A stretch of DNA of 64,000 nt from CAYNYI01 sp964401455 (GCA_964401455.1 CAYNYI010000002.1:1-64000), one strand, 5' to 3'; shown: positions 52,719-62,678, numbered from the stretch's first letter. The notes: a model not told the origin generated them from the sequence alone. Numbers and translations are program-made.

Positions 52719-53306
52719 TTAGGAACGCAGTTCGGAATCATCTGTTACTATTCCGACAGCTTCACTGTAAAGTACGCTAATCGCTACAGCTGAAAGAGGG
52801 ATTGTTATAAGTAGACCAAGTCCCATAGGAATCAATCCCGCAAAATTCAAAATAAGAAGAATTATTGTGAAAAAAGCATAACGGGCAAAATTTCTCCCCG
52901 TAATATTTCTTGATTCCTCCATTGCCTTCCAGAAGCCCATTTTTCGGTCTATTATAAGCGGCGCGGCCAGAATATAGGAAATGCAGAAATAAATGCCGGG
53001 AATGACGAGAATGAAAAAGCCGACAATGATAATAGCACCGGCTGCGATCACAAAGAGAGCCATTGGCGCGAAATGTTCAATTATCGCAAAAAAATCATGA
53101 AAATCGGTTTTCAGGCTTTTTATGTGCTTGAAGCTGACGATTATATACCCGCCGCTCATTATTGCCGCAAGAACAAAACCAGCGATCGGGATAACAGTAA
53201 GAAGCGAAAGTATTACGAGGTATCCGAAGAAATAGAAAAAGTTATCCTTAAGAATATTCCAGCTGGTATTCAGTACCTCAAATGTATCAAATTCTTTGTT
53301 CTGCAA
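52719..53306 (-). CDS. Multi-pass membrane protein (DUF975-like) leading the pel operon
   Basis: A 195-residue protein with four to five hydrophobic helices. The pattern 'FEVLNTSWNILKDNFFYFFG' then 'GFWKAMEESRNITGRNF' resembles the DUF975/YciC-like integral membrane group. TTG start at 53306 with GGAGG upstream. It lies first after the candidate promoter and 26 bases before the pel hydrolase gene, so it is probably co-transcribed with pel. Function unknown. Confidence 0.75.
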   Translation of the reverse strand: MQNKEFDTFEVLNTSWNILKDNFFYFFGYLVILSLLTVIPIAGFVLAAIMSGGYIIVSFKHIKSLKTDFHDFFAIIEHFAPMALFVIAAGAIIIVGFFILVIPGIYFCISYILAAPLIIDRKMGFWKAMEESRNITGRNFARYAFFTIILLILNFAGLIPMGLGLLITIPLSAVAISVLYSEAVGIVTDDSELRS

Positions 53307-53325
53307 TAGACCTCCGGTTTAGTCT

Positions 53326-53354
53326 AAAATAAACAAAAGAGTCCGCTCTGTCAA
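53326..53354 (-). promoter_or_regulatory. Candidate promoter of the pel operon
   Basis: On the minus strand TTGACA (53349-53354), a 17-base spacer and TATTTT (53326-53331) lie 20 bases before the TTG start of the first gene. This is a good housekeeping-sigma match and the only strong one seen upstream of the pel genes. It is back to back with the purM promoter. Confidence 0.6.
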
Positions 53355-53368
53355 ATTAAAAGCGCTGA

Positions 53369-53397
53369 TTGACTTTGCCTATTGTAAATAGTATCTT
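53369..53397 (+). promoter_or_regulatory. Candidate promoter of purM-gpmI-cysS-clpP
   Basis: TTGACT (53369-53374), a 17-base spacer and TATCTT (53392-53397) lie 43 bases before the purM ATG. The two divergent -35 boxes are only 14 bases apart, so occupancy of one may influence the other. Confidence 0.6.
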
Positions 53398-53440
53398 TTT
53401 ACGTCTATTTTGTTAATTGTCACAACCATTTGGAGAAGCA

Positions 53441-54421
53441 ATGTCAGAAATGACTTATAAGTCCTCGGGTGTTGATATTGAAGCCGGTTACGAGGCGGTC
53501 GGCCGCATTAAGAACGAGGTTAAGTCCACTTACACTAAAGGTGTTATCGGTGATCTCGGGGGCTTCGGGGGTATGTTTTCCGGAAAGTTCGAAGGTATGG
53601 AAGACCCGGTGCTTGTATCAGCTACAGACGGAGTCGGTACTAAATTAATGGCTGCTTTTGAACTGGACCGACATGAGACTGTAGGAATCGACCTCGTTGC
53701 CATGAGTGTTAACGATGTTGTGGTATGCGGAGCAAAACCGCTTTTTTTTCTTGATTACATTGCTGTAAATAAGCTGGAGCCCTATAAAGTCGAGAATATA
53801 GTTAAAGGCATTACAAAAGCCTGCCGTGAGACAGGAACCGCTCTTATCGGAGGGGAAATGGCTGAGATGGGAGCTTTGTATAATCCGGGGCACTATGATC
53901 TTGCCGGTTTTTGCGTGGGTGTGGTGGACAGAAAAGATATTATAGACGGAAGCAGGGTAAGCCCCGGTGATGTAATCTACGGACTTCCTTCGTCCGGAAT
54001 CCACTCCAACGGATTTTCTCTTGTCAGAAAGATTCTGGATCATGCTGAAATGTCGTTCAGCGCATACGGAGAAAAACTTCTCGTTCCCACGCGGCTCTAC
54101 GTGAACGATGTAATGAACGCTGTTGAAAATTTCAAGGTCAATGCTATTGCCCATATTACCGGAGGCGGTCTTCGTGAAAATGTTTCGCGGGTGCTTAAAG
54201 AAAGATATGATGCGGTCATAAGAAAGGATTCCTGGAATGTTCCTGAAATATTCAGGGAACTTCAGGAGATGGGCAGTATCGAAGAAAATGAAATGTTTAA
54301 AGTTTTCAATATGGGAATTGGTCTTGCACTTATAATGCCGCCTGAAGATGCGAACAGAATGAAAGGCGGGAAAATAATCGGAAAAATCACCGAAGGAAGC
54401 GGAGAGGTTATTATAAAATGA
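53441..54421 (+). CDS. purM: Phosphoribosylformylglycinamidine cyclo-ligase (AIR synthase)
   Basis: PurM closes the imidazole ring in purine synthesis. The 326 residues have 'YKSSGVDIEAGYEAVGRIK', 'ATDGVGTKLMAAFEL', 'GIDLVAMSVNDVVVCGAKPL' and 'HITGGGLRENVSRVL'. I start at ATG 53441 with TGGAGAAG upstream; the in-frame TTG at 53417 is not supported. The stop overlaps gpmI (ATGA). Confidence 0.98.
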   Translation: MSEMTYKSSGVDIEAGYEAVGRIKNEVKSTYTKGVIGDLGGFGGMFSGKFEGMEDPVLVSATDGVGTKLMAAFELDRHETVGIDLVAMSVNDVVVCGAKPLFFLDYIAVNKLEPYKVENIVKGITKACRETGTALIGGEMAEMGALYNPGHYDLAGFCVGVVDRKDIIDGSRVSPGDVIYGLPSSGIHSNGFSLVRKILDHAEMSFSAYGEKLLVPTRLYVNDVMNAVENFKVNAIAHITGGGLRENVSRVLKERYDAVIRKDSWNVPEIFRELQEMGSIEENEMFKVFNMGIGLALIMPPEDANRMKGGKIIGKITEGSGEVIIK

Positions 54422-55926
54422 ATAAAAAGCCTTTATGTCTGATAATTATGGACGGCTGGGGAGTTGCTCCCGCCGATAACAGAAACGCTCTGGCCAAAGC
54501 GCACACACCCGAACTCGACAGGCTTTTCGAGAAATACCCGTCATCTGAGCTAAGGGCCGAGGGGCTGAATGTCGGTCTGCCCGAGGGCAACCAGGGGAAC
54601 TCTGAAGTCGGTCATCTTAACCTTGGTGCCGGAAGAATAGTAAAACAGATGCTTGTGCGCATCGATGACGACATTGAGTCCGGAGAATTTTTCAACAATC
54701 CGGTACTGCGGGAAACTGTGTCTTACTGTCTTGAAAAAGACTCGGCACTTCATCTTATGGGGCTTATTCAGGATCAGGGAGTACATGCCGTGACTCGTCA
54801 TGCGGCGGCGCTACTCCGCTTATGTGCGAAGGAGGGGCTCGGGAAGGTTTTTATTCACGTTATTTCGGATGGCCGGGATACTCCTCCGCGCTCGGCAAAG
54901 GAGCATATAACAGAACTGGAAAAAGCTGTGAAAGAATCCGGAGTCGGAGAAATCGCGACATTGACCGGACGCTATTACGCGATGGATCGCGATAATAATT
55001 ATGATAGGGTGAAGATAGCTTATGACACGTTGACTTCGCCGGGAGAGAATTCATTCCCCGGCTGGCGTGAGGCGCTCGAAGATGCCTATGGCGCGGGAGA
55101 GAATGATGAATTTATTAAACCCCGGATTGTAGGAAGTTTTAGCGGAATAAAAGACGGTGACGCTGTTATTAATTTTAATTTCCGCCTTGACCGCGCCCGT
55201 GAGATAACTCATGCCTTTACAGATTCGGATTTTTCCGGTTTTGAAAGAAAAAAGATCGATTTAAAATACACCGCTTTTACCTCATACTACGATGACGGTG
55301 ATTTCAGTGTCGCTTTTCCGCCGGCTTCTCAGGACAATATTCTCGGGAAGGTGCTTGCCGATAACGGTCTCAAGCAGCTTCGCTGCGCTGAGACCGAGAA
55401 ATACGCTCATGTCACTTTTTTCTTTAATGATTCCGATGAGACTCCTTTTGAAGGTGAAAAGAGGATCGTTGTCCCTTCTCCTAAAGTCGCGACATATGAC
55501 ATGAAGCCGGAGATGAGCGCGTTTGAAGTCCGGGATAAACTTCTTGAAGCTATTGATTCGGAAGAGCATGATGTAATAATTGTCAATTTCGCAAACGGAG
55601 ATATGGTAGGGCATACAGGAGTTTTCGATGCTGTCGTCAAAGCGGGTGAGGCTGTCGATAAATGTGTCGGAGAAGTTACCGGGTCGGTTCTGTCAAAGGG
55701 AGGCTCAGTAATAATAACTGCCGACCACGGCAACGCTGAGTGCATGATGCTTGATGACGGCAGCCCTATGACGGCGCATACTACTAATCCTGTACCTGTC
55801 ATTATCTGTGGAACAGAAGCCGCGCAAATAAGGAGCGGAGGAAAGCTTTGCGATGTCGCTCCCACAATGTGCCGGATTCTTGGGATTGAAATTCCGGAAG
55901 AGATGCAGGGTTCACCGCTTTTTTAA
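54418..55926 (+). CDS. gpmI: 2,3-bisphosphoglycerate-independent phosphoglycerate mutase
   Basis: GpmI converts 3- to 2-phosphoglycerate in glycolysis using two manganese ions. The 502 residues show the N-terminal '[13 protein letters not shown]', the phosphoserine loop '[16 protein letters not shown]', '[10 protein letters not shown]', and the metal motifs '[13 protein letters not shown]' and '[11 protein letters not shown]'. It is coupled to purM; cysS follows 4 bases after the stop. Confidence 0.98.
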   Translation: MNKKPLCLIIMDGWGVAPADNRNALAKAHTPELDRLFEKYPSSELRAEGLNVGLPEGNQGNSEVGHLNLGAGRIVKQMLVRIDDDIESGEFFNNPVLRETVSYCLEKDSALHLMGLIQDQGVHAVTRHAAALLRLCAKEGLGKVFIHVISDGRDTPPRSAKEHITELEKAVKESGVGEIATLTGRYYAMDRDNNYDRVKIAYDTLTSPGENSFPGWREALEDAYGAGENDEFIKPRIVGSFSGIKDGDAVINFNFRLDRAREITHAFTDSDFSGFERKKIDLKYTAFTSYYDDGDFSVAFPPASQDNILGKVLADNGLKQLRCAETEKYAHVTFFFNDSDETPFEGEKRIVVPSPKVATYDMKPEMSAFEVRDKLLEAIDSEEHDVIIVNFANGDMVGHTGVFDAVVKAGEAVDKCVGEVTGSVLSKGGSVIITADHGNAECMMLDDGSPMTAHTTNPVPVIICGTEAAQIRSGGKLCDVAPTMCRILGIEIPEEMQGSPLF

Positions 55927-55930
55927 AAAT

Positions 55931-57331
55931 ATGCAGCAGCTTAAACTTTATAACACCGCATCACGCACTAAAGAAACTTTTCGGCCTCTCGAAGGTCGCA
56001 AAGTAGGGTTGTATACTTGCGGGCCTACTGTTTATAACTATGCCCATATCGGAAATCTGCGAACATATGTTTTCGAAGATCTTTTAAAACGTACACTCCG
56101 GATTTCCGGTTATGATGTAAACCATGTTTGCAATATAACCGATGTCGGTCATCTGGTATCAGACGCCGATGATGGTGAGGATAAAATGCAGAAAGGTGCA
56201 GAGCGTGAAGGCCGCTCCGTGTGGGATATTGCAGAGCATTATACGGAAGCCTTTAAGTCCGACATCTCTAAATTGAACATTCTTGAGCCCGGGGTATGGT
56301 GCCGGGCTACAGAACATATAAAAGAACAGATTGGGCTTGTCGCGACCCTGGAAAAAAAAGGCTTTACTTATAAAGCGGAAGACGGGATTTATTTCGATAC
56401 TTCAAAATTTCCCGATTATTCAAAATTCGCCGGACTTGATCTTGAGAATATAAAAGCAGGCGCGAGAGTTAAAATGACGGCCGGGAAAAAAAGTCCGACA
56501 GACTTTGCGCTCTGGAAGTTCAGCCCGGAAAAGGGTCCTCAAAGAGCTATGGAGTGGGACAGCCCTTGGGGGAAAGGGTTCCCGGGGTGGCATATCGAGT
56601 GCTCGGCCATGGCAATGAAATACCTCGGAGAGACGTTTGATATTCATTGCGGGGGCATAGACCATGTACCGGTTCACCATACAAATGAAATTGCACAGGC
56701 CGAAGCCGCGACCGGTAAAAAATTCGCGAATTTCTGGCTTCACGGCGAATTTCTTATTCTGGATAAAGGAAAGATGTCTAAGTCCGGAGAGGATTTTCTT
56801 ACTCTTAATGTCCTTGAACAAAAGGGTTACAATCCGCTTGCCTACAGATACATGCTTCTTATGGCGCATTACCGCTCTCCTCTCAAATTTAGTTTTGAGG
56901 CGATGGAAGCGGCGGCTCATGGGTACTCATCTCTTTTAGAAAAGGCTTCAGAAGCCTGCCGTTGCAAAAAGCCGCCCGATCCGGCAAAAGCTGATGAATA
57001 TAGAAATAGATTCTATGATTCTATAAACGATGATTTGAATACTCCGAAGGCTCTGGCAGTTCTTCAGGCAGCATTGAAAGACCACGAACTGGGCGGAGAT
57101 GCTTGCAGGGCTTTTATATCGGAAGTCGATAATGTTCTCGGCCTGGGCCTTGATGCTGTTCTCACGACGCGAGAAGAAACTCCGACCGAGATAAACGATC
57201 TTCTTGAAAAAAGAAAAACCGCCAGAGAACGAAAGGATTTTGCGGAAGCCGACGCTATCCGGGATCGTCTCAAAGACCTGGGGGTTATTATTAAAGATAC
57301 TCCTGAGGGGGTTATCTGGCATAAAATATAG
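55931..57331 (+). CDS. cysS: Cysteinyl-tRNA synthetase
   Basis: Class I synthetase, 466 residues. Zinc and ATP motifs: '[20 protein letters not shown]' (HIGH-like HIGN), '[15 protein letters not shown]', '[18 protein letters not shown]', and '[12 protein letters not shown]' (KMSKS). The C-terminal DALR-type region is normal. ATG 55931 gives the canonical N terminus; an in-frame start at 55853 would lie inside gpmI. Confidence 0.98.
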   Translation: MQQLKLYNTASRTKETFRPLEGRKVGLYTCGPTVYNYAHIGNLRTYVFEDLLKRTLRISGYDVNHVCNITDVGHLVSDADDGEDKMQKGAEREGRSVWDIAEHYTEAFKSDISKLNILEPGVWCRATEHIKEQIGLVATLEKKGFTYKAEDGIYFDTSKFPDYSKFAGLDLENIKAGARVKMTAGKKSPTDFALWKFSPEKGPQRAMEWDSPWGKGFPGWHIECSAMAMKYLGETFDIHCGGIDHVPVHHTNEIAQAEAATGKKFANFWLHGEFLILDKGKMSKSGEDFLTLNVLEQKGYNPLAYRYMLLMAHYRSPLKFSFEAMEAAAHGYSSLLEKASEACRCKKPPDPAKADEYRNRFYDSINDDLNTPKALAVLQAALKDHELGGDACRAFISEVDNVLGLGLDAVLTTREETPTEINDLLEKRKTARERKDFAEADAIRDRLKDLGVIIKDTPEGVIWHKI

Positions 57332-57363
57332 GGATTTTACAGCTTATTTATATCGGAGGAATT

Positions 57364-57942
57364 ATGGCCACGAAAAAAAACGAAAAGAACGATGAAAAAA
57401 ACAGGATCGACGAGATAATTGAGAAAAAAAATCTTGAGAACCGAGAAATATATATATGGGGTGGAATAGATGATGAAAGCGCCGAAAAGGCGGTGAAAAA
57501 AATAAGATACCTTGATTCTCTTGAAAAGGCCGATATCCGTCTGTTCATAAACAGTCCGGGAGGAGTTATTTCTTCGGGTCTGGCCATTGTTGACGCTATG
57601 AATTCGGCGGCTTCCGATGTTTCTACAATATGCATGGGGCAGGCTGCTAGTATGGGAGCCGTTTTGCTCGCAGTGGGGAAGAAAGGTAAAAGATTTATAT
57701 GGCCTAATGCGAGGGTCATGATTCACCAGCCTCTTATTTCCGGACAGATGTTCGCTCCGGCATCGGATATCGAAATTCAGGCAGAAGAAATGCTCAGAAT
57801 AAGAGAAAGCCTGAATAAAATTCTTTCCGGGGCAACGGGGAAAAAACTCGAAGAAATTGAGCATGATACAGACAGGGATTTCTTCATGGGTGCTGATGAA
57901 TCCATCAAATACGGAATTGTTGACAAACACTGGAAAGACTGA
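57364..57942 (+). CDS. clpP: ClpP-family serine protease
   Basis: A 192-residue ClpP. The catalytic triad is visible as Ser in 'CMGQAASMGAVLL', His in 'RVMIHQPLISG' and Asp in 'IEHDTDRDFFMGADE'. The N terminus is longer and more charged than usual (about 20 Lys/Glu/Asn-rich residues). With a Clp ATPase, not encoded here, it degrades proteins. 'TCGGAGG' ribosome site before ATG 57364. Confidence 0.94.
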   Translation: MATKKNEKNDEKNRIDEIIEKKNLENREIYIWGGIDDESAEKAVKKIRYLDSLEKADIRLFINSPGGVISSGLAIVDAMNSAASDVSTICMGQAASMGAVLLAVGKKGKRFIWPNARVMIHQPLISGQMFAPASDIEIQAEEMLRIRESLNKILSGATGKKLEEIEHDTDRDFFMGADESIKYGIVDKHWKD

Positions 57943-57957
57943 CTCGCCTGAGTCTAA

Positions 57958-57974
57958 ACCGGAGCGGCGCCGGT
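57958..57974 (+). other. Hairpin covering the ribosome site and start of the glycosyltransferase gene
   Basis: ACCGG (57958-57962) pairs with CCGGT (57970-57974), placing the GGAG and the GTG start (57973) inside or next to the stem. A second small stem (GACTC 57941-57945 with GAGTC 57950-57954) lies just before it. It could limit translation. Neither has a T-run, so they are not terminators. Confidence 0.35.
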
Positions 57975-58815
57975 GCCTTGTGTTGATGTAATAATACCCG
58001 TCCGTGACCGGAATTATTCGGTTCTGCGCGCGATCGGCTCTGTGTTAAAACAAAAAGCGCAGTCATATAGAATTACCGTTGTTGATGACGGCTCTACTGA
58101 CGGAACTTCTGATGCTGTCCGTTATTTTTTTTCTGATATAAATTTCATACAAACCGGAAAACGAGGCGTAAGTGCCGCAAGGAATACCGGGATACTAGCT
58201 ACCGGTCTGCCTTATATCGCTTTTCTTGACAGCGATGATGAGTGGAAGCCCGGTAAGCTTGGTTCTCAACTTGAGTATATGGAATCTCAGACAGGCTGTC
58301 AGATATCACAGACGGAAGAAGTCTGGATAAGAAACGGACGCCGGGTCAATCCAAAAAAATATCATAAGAAAAAAGGAGGCAATATTTTCAGAGAGTCTCT
58401 TGAGCGCTGTATGATAACTCCCTCTTCCGTTATCCTGCGTAGGTCTCTTTTAGATAAAAAAGGTCTGTTTGATGAGAGCCTACCCGCGTGCGAAGACTAC
58501 GATTTCTGGCTTCGAATTACGCATGATACCCCAATCGGTCTGGTCCGGGAAAAATGTCTTGTGCGTTACGGCGGCCATCCGGATCAGCTATCTTTCAGTA
58601 TAAAGACTCTTGACCGCTACAGAATAATAGCTATGATAAACCTCATACAGGCCCGGGTTTTATCCGCTGAAAACCTTGAATTGGCAGTGGCTGAACTTGA
58701 AAAAAAAGTTTTTATTTATACAAACGGATGCCGTAAAAGAGGAAAAAGCAGCGAGGCTCTTTGTATAGAGAAAAAGTATGAAAAAATAAAGAGCGAAATA
58801 CTTAGTGGACTATAG
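57973..58815 (+). CDS. Family 2 glycosyltransferase
   Basis: A 280-residue GT2 (GT-A fold) enzyme. N-terminal 'VDVIIPVRDRNYSVLRAIGS', 'VVDDGSTDGTSDAV', then 'RGVSAARNTGI', 'AFLDSDDEW' (DXD-type metal site) and 'CEDYDFWLRI'. It transfers a sugar from an activated nucleotide donor; the acceptor is unknown. No transmembrane segment. GTG start with GGAGCGG upstream. It is convergent with the transglycosylase gene and overlaps it by 14 bases. Confidence 0.92.
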   Translation: MPCVDVIIPVRDRNYSVLRAIGSVLKQKAQSYRITVVDDGSTDGTSDAVRYFFSDINFIQTGKRGVSAARNTGILATGLPYIAFLDSDDEWKPGKLGSQLEYMESQTGCQISQTEEVWIRNGRRVNPKKYHKKKGGNIFRESLERCMITPSSVILRRSLLDKKGLFDESLPACEDYDFWLRITHDTPIGLVREKCLVRYGGHPDQLSFSIKTLDRYRIIAMINLIQARVLSAENLELAVAELEKKVFIYTNGCRKRGKSSEALCIEKKYEKIKSEILSGL

Positions 58816-60046
58816 TGATACTGTCTCCGGGGAAAACCAGCCGGGGATTTTTTATACTGTTAATTTTAATTATGGATCTAACGGATGTTCCCGGATAGAG
58901 CCTTGAGATGCTTTCAAGTGTCTCGCCTTTTCTTATTATATGAAAAATCTTTTTGGTCTGTTCCTGTGCAGTAAAAAGAGGGCCGGTATTCTCTGATGCA
59001 TAAGCTTTTGTCGCAGCTTCTAAAGGTAATATAACTGTCGTGCCGGCGGGCAGGTGCCGGTCTCTTCTGAAGAACGCTTTTTTCAGCCAGGGGTTAAGTT
59101 CTCTTATCCTGTTTGCTTTTGCTCCGGTTTTTTCAAGCAAATCAGAAATTTTTTCCGGAGCTCTCAGTGTTATAAACGGTTTATTGTAGTCTGGGCTTTC
59201 AGGGATGTCCAGAAGGTATGTTCCGGGGTTCGACGCGATTTTAGAAATTGCAAGGAATTCAGCATAATAATTTGAAGGCGCGAATCCCAGACGGTCAAGA
59301 ATTTCCGCCGGATTATCTTCGGGAATATGTTTTATATCGTTGGCATTTTCGCCCCTGTTATAGGCGGTTACCGCGATTTCTTCATGATGAAATTTATCAA
59401 ACAGTTTTCTTAAATGTTTAGCATAGGCTCCGGCTGCCTTAAAACGGTTTTTTCTTTCGTCAACATATCTGTTCACCTTGAGTCCGTATCTCCTTCCTGT
59501 CCATTTAATAAACTGATAAGCACCGACCGCATGGGCTTTTGAGTAAGCCTTGTCATTGAAATTGCTTTCGAGAAGCGGCAACCAGAAAAGCCTTTCCGGA
59601 AGTTCGTATGATTTTAGTGTATCCTTTAGGAACAAGTAGCCCGCTGAGGCCGCGATACCTTCCTGTATTCTTTCTTTCATACCCCGCATCAGTATGAGAT
59701 CCACCCCCTCTGACGCGGCCTTTATTTTAAGGGAATCATATATTTCTTCTCTCCGGGGATTGTCTATTACATAAAGTATGTCCAGCTCTTTGCGGGAGGC
59801 AATGAAAGACCGGCTGGTATCAAGCAGAAAAAGACTCTTCCAGAAATGTATACGGGCCGAGAAACCGTCTTCCCTGAAGTTTGTGTCTGGCAACGCTGCT
59901 GATTCGGTGCTTTTTTCGGCTGGGCGGGCGTTTTCGGTAGTTTGCTCCTTACCCGAAGCTTTTTGTAGGGAGGTCAGGTTTATAAAGGATACCGTAAGAG
60001 CCGTAAAAGCCGCCGTCGCGATTACAATATTATACAGTTTTTGCAT
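58802..60046 (-). CDS. Lytic transglycosylase with LysM domain (MltD-like)
   Basis: A 414-residue exported murein hydrolase. N-terminal signal or anchor and a Glu/Ala-rich linker. The SLT domain has the catalytic Glu in 'WLPLLESNFNDKAYSKAHAV', then 'GAYQFIKWTGRRYGL' and 'AVTAYNRGEN'. A middle unknown region follows and one LysM at the C terminus ('IIRKGETLESISRLYPGTSV'). It would cleave peptidoglycan glycan strands. The oxidoreductase gene ends 1 base upstream of it on the same strand, so they may be co-transcribed. Confidence 0.92.
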   Translation of the reverse strand: MQKLYNIVIATAAFTALTVSFINLTSLQKASGKEQTTENARPAEKSTESAALPDTNFREDGFSARIHFWKSLFLLDTSRSFIASRKELDILYVIDNPRREEIYDSLKIKAASEGVDLILMRGMKERIQEGIAASAGYLFLKDTLKSYELPERLFWLPLLESNFNDKAYSKAHAVGAYQFIKWTGRRYGLKVNRYVDERKNRFKAAGAYAKHLRKLFDKFHHEEIAVTAYNRGENANDIKHIPEDNPAEILDRLGFAPSNYYAEFLAISKIASNPGTYLLDIPESPDYNKPFITLRAPEKISDLLEKTGAKANRIRELNPWLKKAFFRRDRHLPAGTTVILPLEAATKAYASENTGPLFTAQEQTKKIFHIIRKGETLESISRLYPGTSVRSIIKINSIKNPRLVFPGDSITIVH

Positions 60047-60047
60047 G

Positions 60048-62678
60048 CTAAACTTTAAGGTCTCTGCAAATTTCTTCCGCCGCCGCGTAACCTTCGGCTG
60101 CGGCTTTTACGGCGGTTTGTCCGCCATTCACAATATCTCCTCCGGCATATACCTTATCGCGCACTGTACGGCATGAACCTTCACCGGCGACGGCGACGGT
60201 TCCCCATTTGGTAATCTCTATTCCTGTAAGGCCCTCGGCAAGAGATTCCGGTATCCTCTGTCCGACAGCTTCAACTGCGAGTTCCGCCTCAATAATATAT
60301 TCGCTTCCGGGTATGGCCTCGGGCCTGCGTCGTCCGTCTTTTTCAGGTTTCCCGAGTCTTGTCCTGACCGCTTTAATACCTTTGAGATTTCCGTTCTCGG
60401 AGATGTACTCTACAGGCTGGGTAAGTACCATAAAGTGTACTCCTGCATTCAGAACATGGTTTCTTTCTTCCGGCCAGGCGGGCAGTTCACTGAAAGACCT
60501 TCTGTAAAGAATATATACATCGTCGGCGCCATTATCTTTGGCTGCCATAGCTGCGTCCATAGCACTGTTGCCTCCTCCGATAACCGCCACGGATGAAGGC
60601 ATCTTCCTGGGAGATACTTTCATCTCTGTGAGAAAATCCAAAGCCCCTATAACACCGTTCTCCGGTTTGCGCGCACCGGGAAGAGGAGTAGAATCCTGCA
60701 GGCCCGCTGCTACAAAAACGGAGTCAAAGCCTTCATTTAGAATATCATCAAGAGAATAAGAACGGGACACAGCTTTCTCTGTTCTCCATTCCAGACGCGA
60801 GGGGTCGGCCGCCTTCAGTATTGATTCAATTTCGCCCGCTGCGGCGGCGGCCTCGATTCTTTTCGACGGTATTACCTGTCTTACAAATCCGCCGGGTTTC
60901 GATTCCTTTTCTATTATAGTCACATGAAAACCTTTTTCCAGAAGTCTTTTAGCCGCCGCCGCCCCGGCAGGACCGGCTCCTATTACAACGGCTTTTTTCC
61001 CGTTATCCGGCCCCGTCTTAAGGCCGGTTGACCCTTTTCTGCGGGTTTCGGCGCAGATATATTTTTGTATGTCATGAATAGGTATCGGGTTTGCGCTGGT
61101 TATATTCTCAACGCATGCGCCTTCGCAAAGCACTTCGACTGGGCAAACCATCGAACAGATTTCAGGTATGCCGTTATGTCTGGTCAGTACCTCGTATGCG
61201 GCGTCTGTTTCTCCTTTAGCCATTTTCTTTATAAAGGCCGGTATATCGATTCCGGCCGGGCAGGCTTCGCGGCATGTGGGGGCCGCGCAGTCACGGCATC
61301 TATCAGATTCGGCAATTATTCTGTCACGGGCCATTTTACGGTACTTACGGTAATTCTCTCCGTAAATTTCAGAATCTTTCATTACGCATCCCGTCTGTCC
61401 GCTGTCGCGCATGATTTGTGTGCAGCATGAACAGGCGACGCATGTTTTCATCGGGTCAAGACTGTTCTTTTTGATAATATCAGAAGCAAAGTCCGGATAA
61501 GCGAATGCCTGCCTTCCGAAACCGGCGATAGACGCTTTACCGCTTTTTATAGTGGCCGCAGCGAATTCCGGTCCGTATTGCCTCAGCCAGGTATAACCGG
61601 TACTGACCATAGGCAGATCAGGGTATTCCTGCTGCAGTTCTCCGACAATATTAACAAACCTTTCAATACCCACAAGAGGATGTTCCGCCGGAGGGTTAAA
61701 ACCCGCTATCGGAAAGTCATAGGGACGGCCGTAATGCGGCTCCCAGTATGGGTTTCCTATGCTCAGGTTTATGAGAGGCATGCCCTCTTCTTTGAGTATT
61801 CCTATAAGCTTTTTTGTCTCTGTCAGGTCGGGTTTTTTGTGGTCTTTTTTATTCACTCCGAAACCGTATGGATGCCTTATCGCATCATAGGCGTTTAATC
61901 TTGTTGTTATGAAAGCTCTTTTTAGTTCTGAAGCACCGCGGGAAGCGAGTTCTCTTAAGAACCTTGTCCGGTTTTCAAAATCCTCTCCGCCGTATATGCT
62001 GTTTTTTCTTGTAAACGAAGCGTGAAGCTCAGCAATCAGGTATCGGTGACAGGCTTTAAAATCTATCCCGTCAAAACCGCATTCTTCCGCTTCTATCGCG
62101 GCTTTAATCCATAAATCCTGAAGAGATTTAAGGTCATCGTCGGAAATAAGAGGATAATCCGGATCCAATCCAAACTGTTTGTCAAGTACCTCGGAGTGGT
62201 GCGCGATTACGGGCGCGGGTGTTCCGTCCGGTTTTGAATAGCGCCCGGAATGTGTTGTCTGCAGTACGCATACCGGCTCGTAGCCGTTTGTCTTAAGACC
62301 GGTTTCTTTTACTTCAGCGACAAGCTTTTTATAGGTGTCGGCATTTTTATCGTTAATCCACAGCTGTCCCGGATTTGATCTGCCGTCCCGTCGCACGGTT
62401 GTTGCCTCAAACCATATTATTCCGGCGCCTCCTGCCGCATATCTTTTATATCTTCTGAAAGAGAGTGCCGTGGGTGAACCGCTCTCCGAAGAGTCGTAGC
62501 CTTCCATAGGCTGAATCAGCATTCTGTTCGGGATGGTAAGGTTCTCAATTTTCAACTCTTTCTTCAGGGGGGAAAGATCATGGTCGGAATCTATTCGTAT
62601 ATTCAGTTCTTTTATGGCTGAATCGAGTTCTTCTCTGGTTTTATAGCTGAAAGTTTTGTGTGTATTGCGGTCCGGCAT
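60048..62678 (-). CDS. OYE-type flavin oxidoreductase fused to GltD-like Fe-S/FAD/NAD module
   Basis: An 876-residue fusion. N-terminal old-yellow-enzyme TIM barrel ('LTIPNRMLIQPMEGYDSSES', 'GGAGIIWFEATTV', 'GFDGIDFKACHRYLIAELHA'). A Cys-rich linker follows ('CVACSCCTQIMRDSGQTGC'), then a second Cys cluster of GltD type ('CRDCAAPTCREACPAGI', 'CSMVCPVEVLCEGACV'). FAD and NAD(P) domains end the chain ('VVIGAGPAGAAAAKRLLEKG', 'VAVIGGGNSAMDAAMAAKD'). It probably reduces an unsaturated substrate with NAD(P)H. ATG 62678 has GGAGG upstream. Confidence 0.87.
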   Translation of the reverse strand: MPDRNTHKTFSYKTREELDSAIKELNIRIDSDHDLSPLKKELKIENLTIPNRMLIQPMEGYDSSESGSPTALSFRRYKRYAAGGAGIIWFEATTVRRDGRSNPGQLWINDKNADTYKKLVAEVKETGLKTNGYEPVCVLQTTHSGRYSKPDGTPAPVIAHHSEVLDKQFGLDPDYPLISDDDLKSLQDLWIKAAIEAEECGFDGIDFKACHRYLIAELHASFTRKNSIYGGEDFENRTRFLRELASRGASELKRAFITTRLNAYDAIRHPYGFGVNKKDHKKPDLTETKKLIGILKEEGMPLINLSIGNPYWEPHYGRPYDFPIAGFNPPAEHPLVGIERFVNIVGELQQEYPDLPMVSTGYTWLRQYGPEFAAATIKSGKASIAGFGRQAFAYPDFASDIIKKNSLDPMKTCVACSCCTQIMRDSGQTGCVMKDSEIYGENYRKYRKMARDRIIAESDRCRDCAAPTCREACPAGIDIPAFIKKMAKGETDAAYEVLTRHNGIPEICSMVCPVEVLCEGACVENITSANPIPIHDIQKYICAETRRKGSTGLKTGPDNGKKAVVIGAGPAGAAAAKRLLEKGFHVTIIEKESKPGGFVRQVIPSKRIEAAAAAGEIESILKAADPSRLEWRTEKAVSRSYSLDDILNEGFDSVFVAAGLQDSTPLPGARKPENGVIGALDFLTEMKVSPRKMPSSVAVIGGGNSAMDAAMAAKDNGADDVYILYRRSFSELPAWPEERNHVLNAGVHFMVLTQPVEYISENGNLKGIKAVRTRLGKPEKDGRRRPEAIPGSEYIIEAELAVEAVGQRIPESLAEGLTGIEITKWGTVAVAGEGSCRTVRDKVYAGGDIVNGGQTAVKAAAEGYAAAEEICRDLKV

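Noticed and set aside
54470..54485. Sigma-28-like -10 sequence (GCCGATAA)
   Set aside because: It lies inside gpmI with no matching -35 or downstream motility gene.
55407..55865. Long open frame (152 residues) opposite gpmI
   Set aside because: Antisense to a strongly conserved gene; its composition (Ser/Pro/Thr-rich) is that of a shadow, with no ribosome site.
58802..58870. Possible terminator at the GT2/transglycosylase junction (CCGGGG and T-run)
   Set aside because: The arms do not form a continuous stem next to the T-run; not supported.
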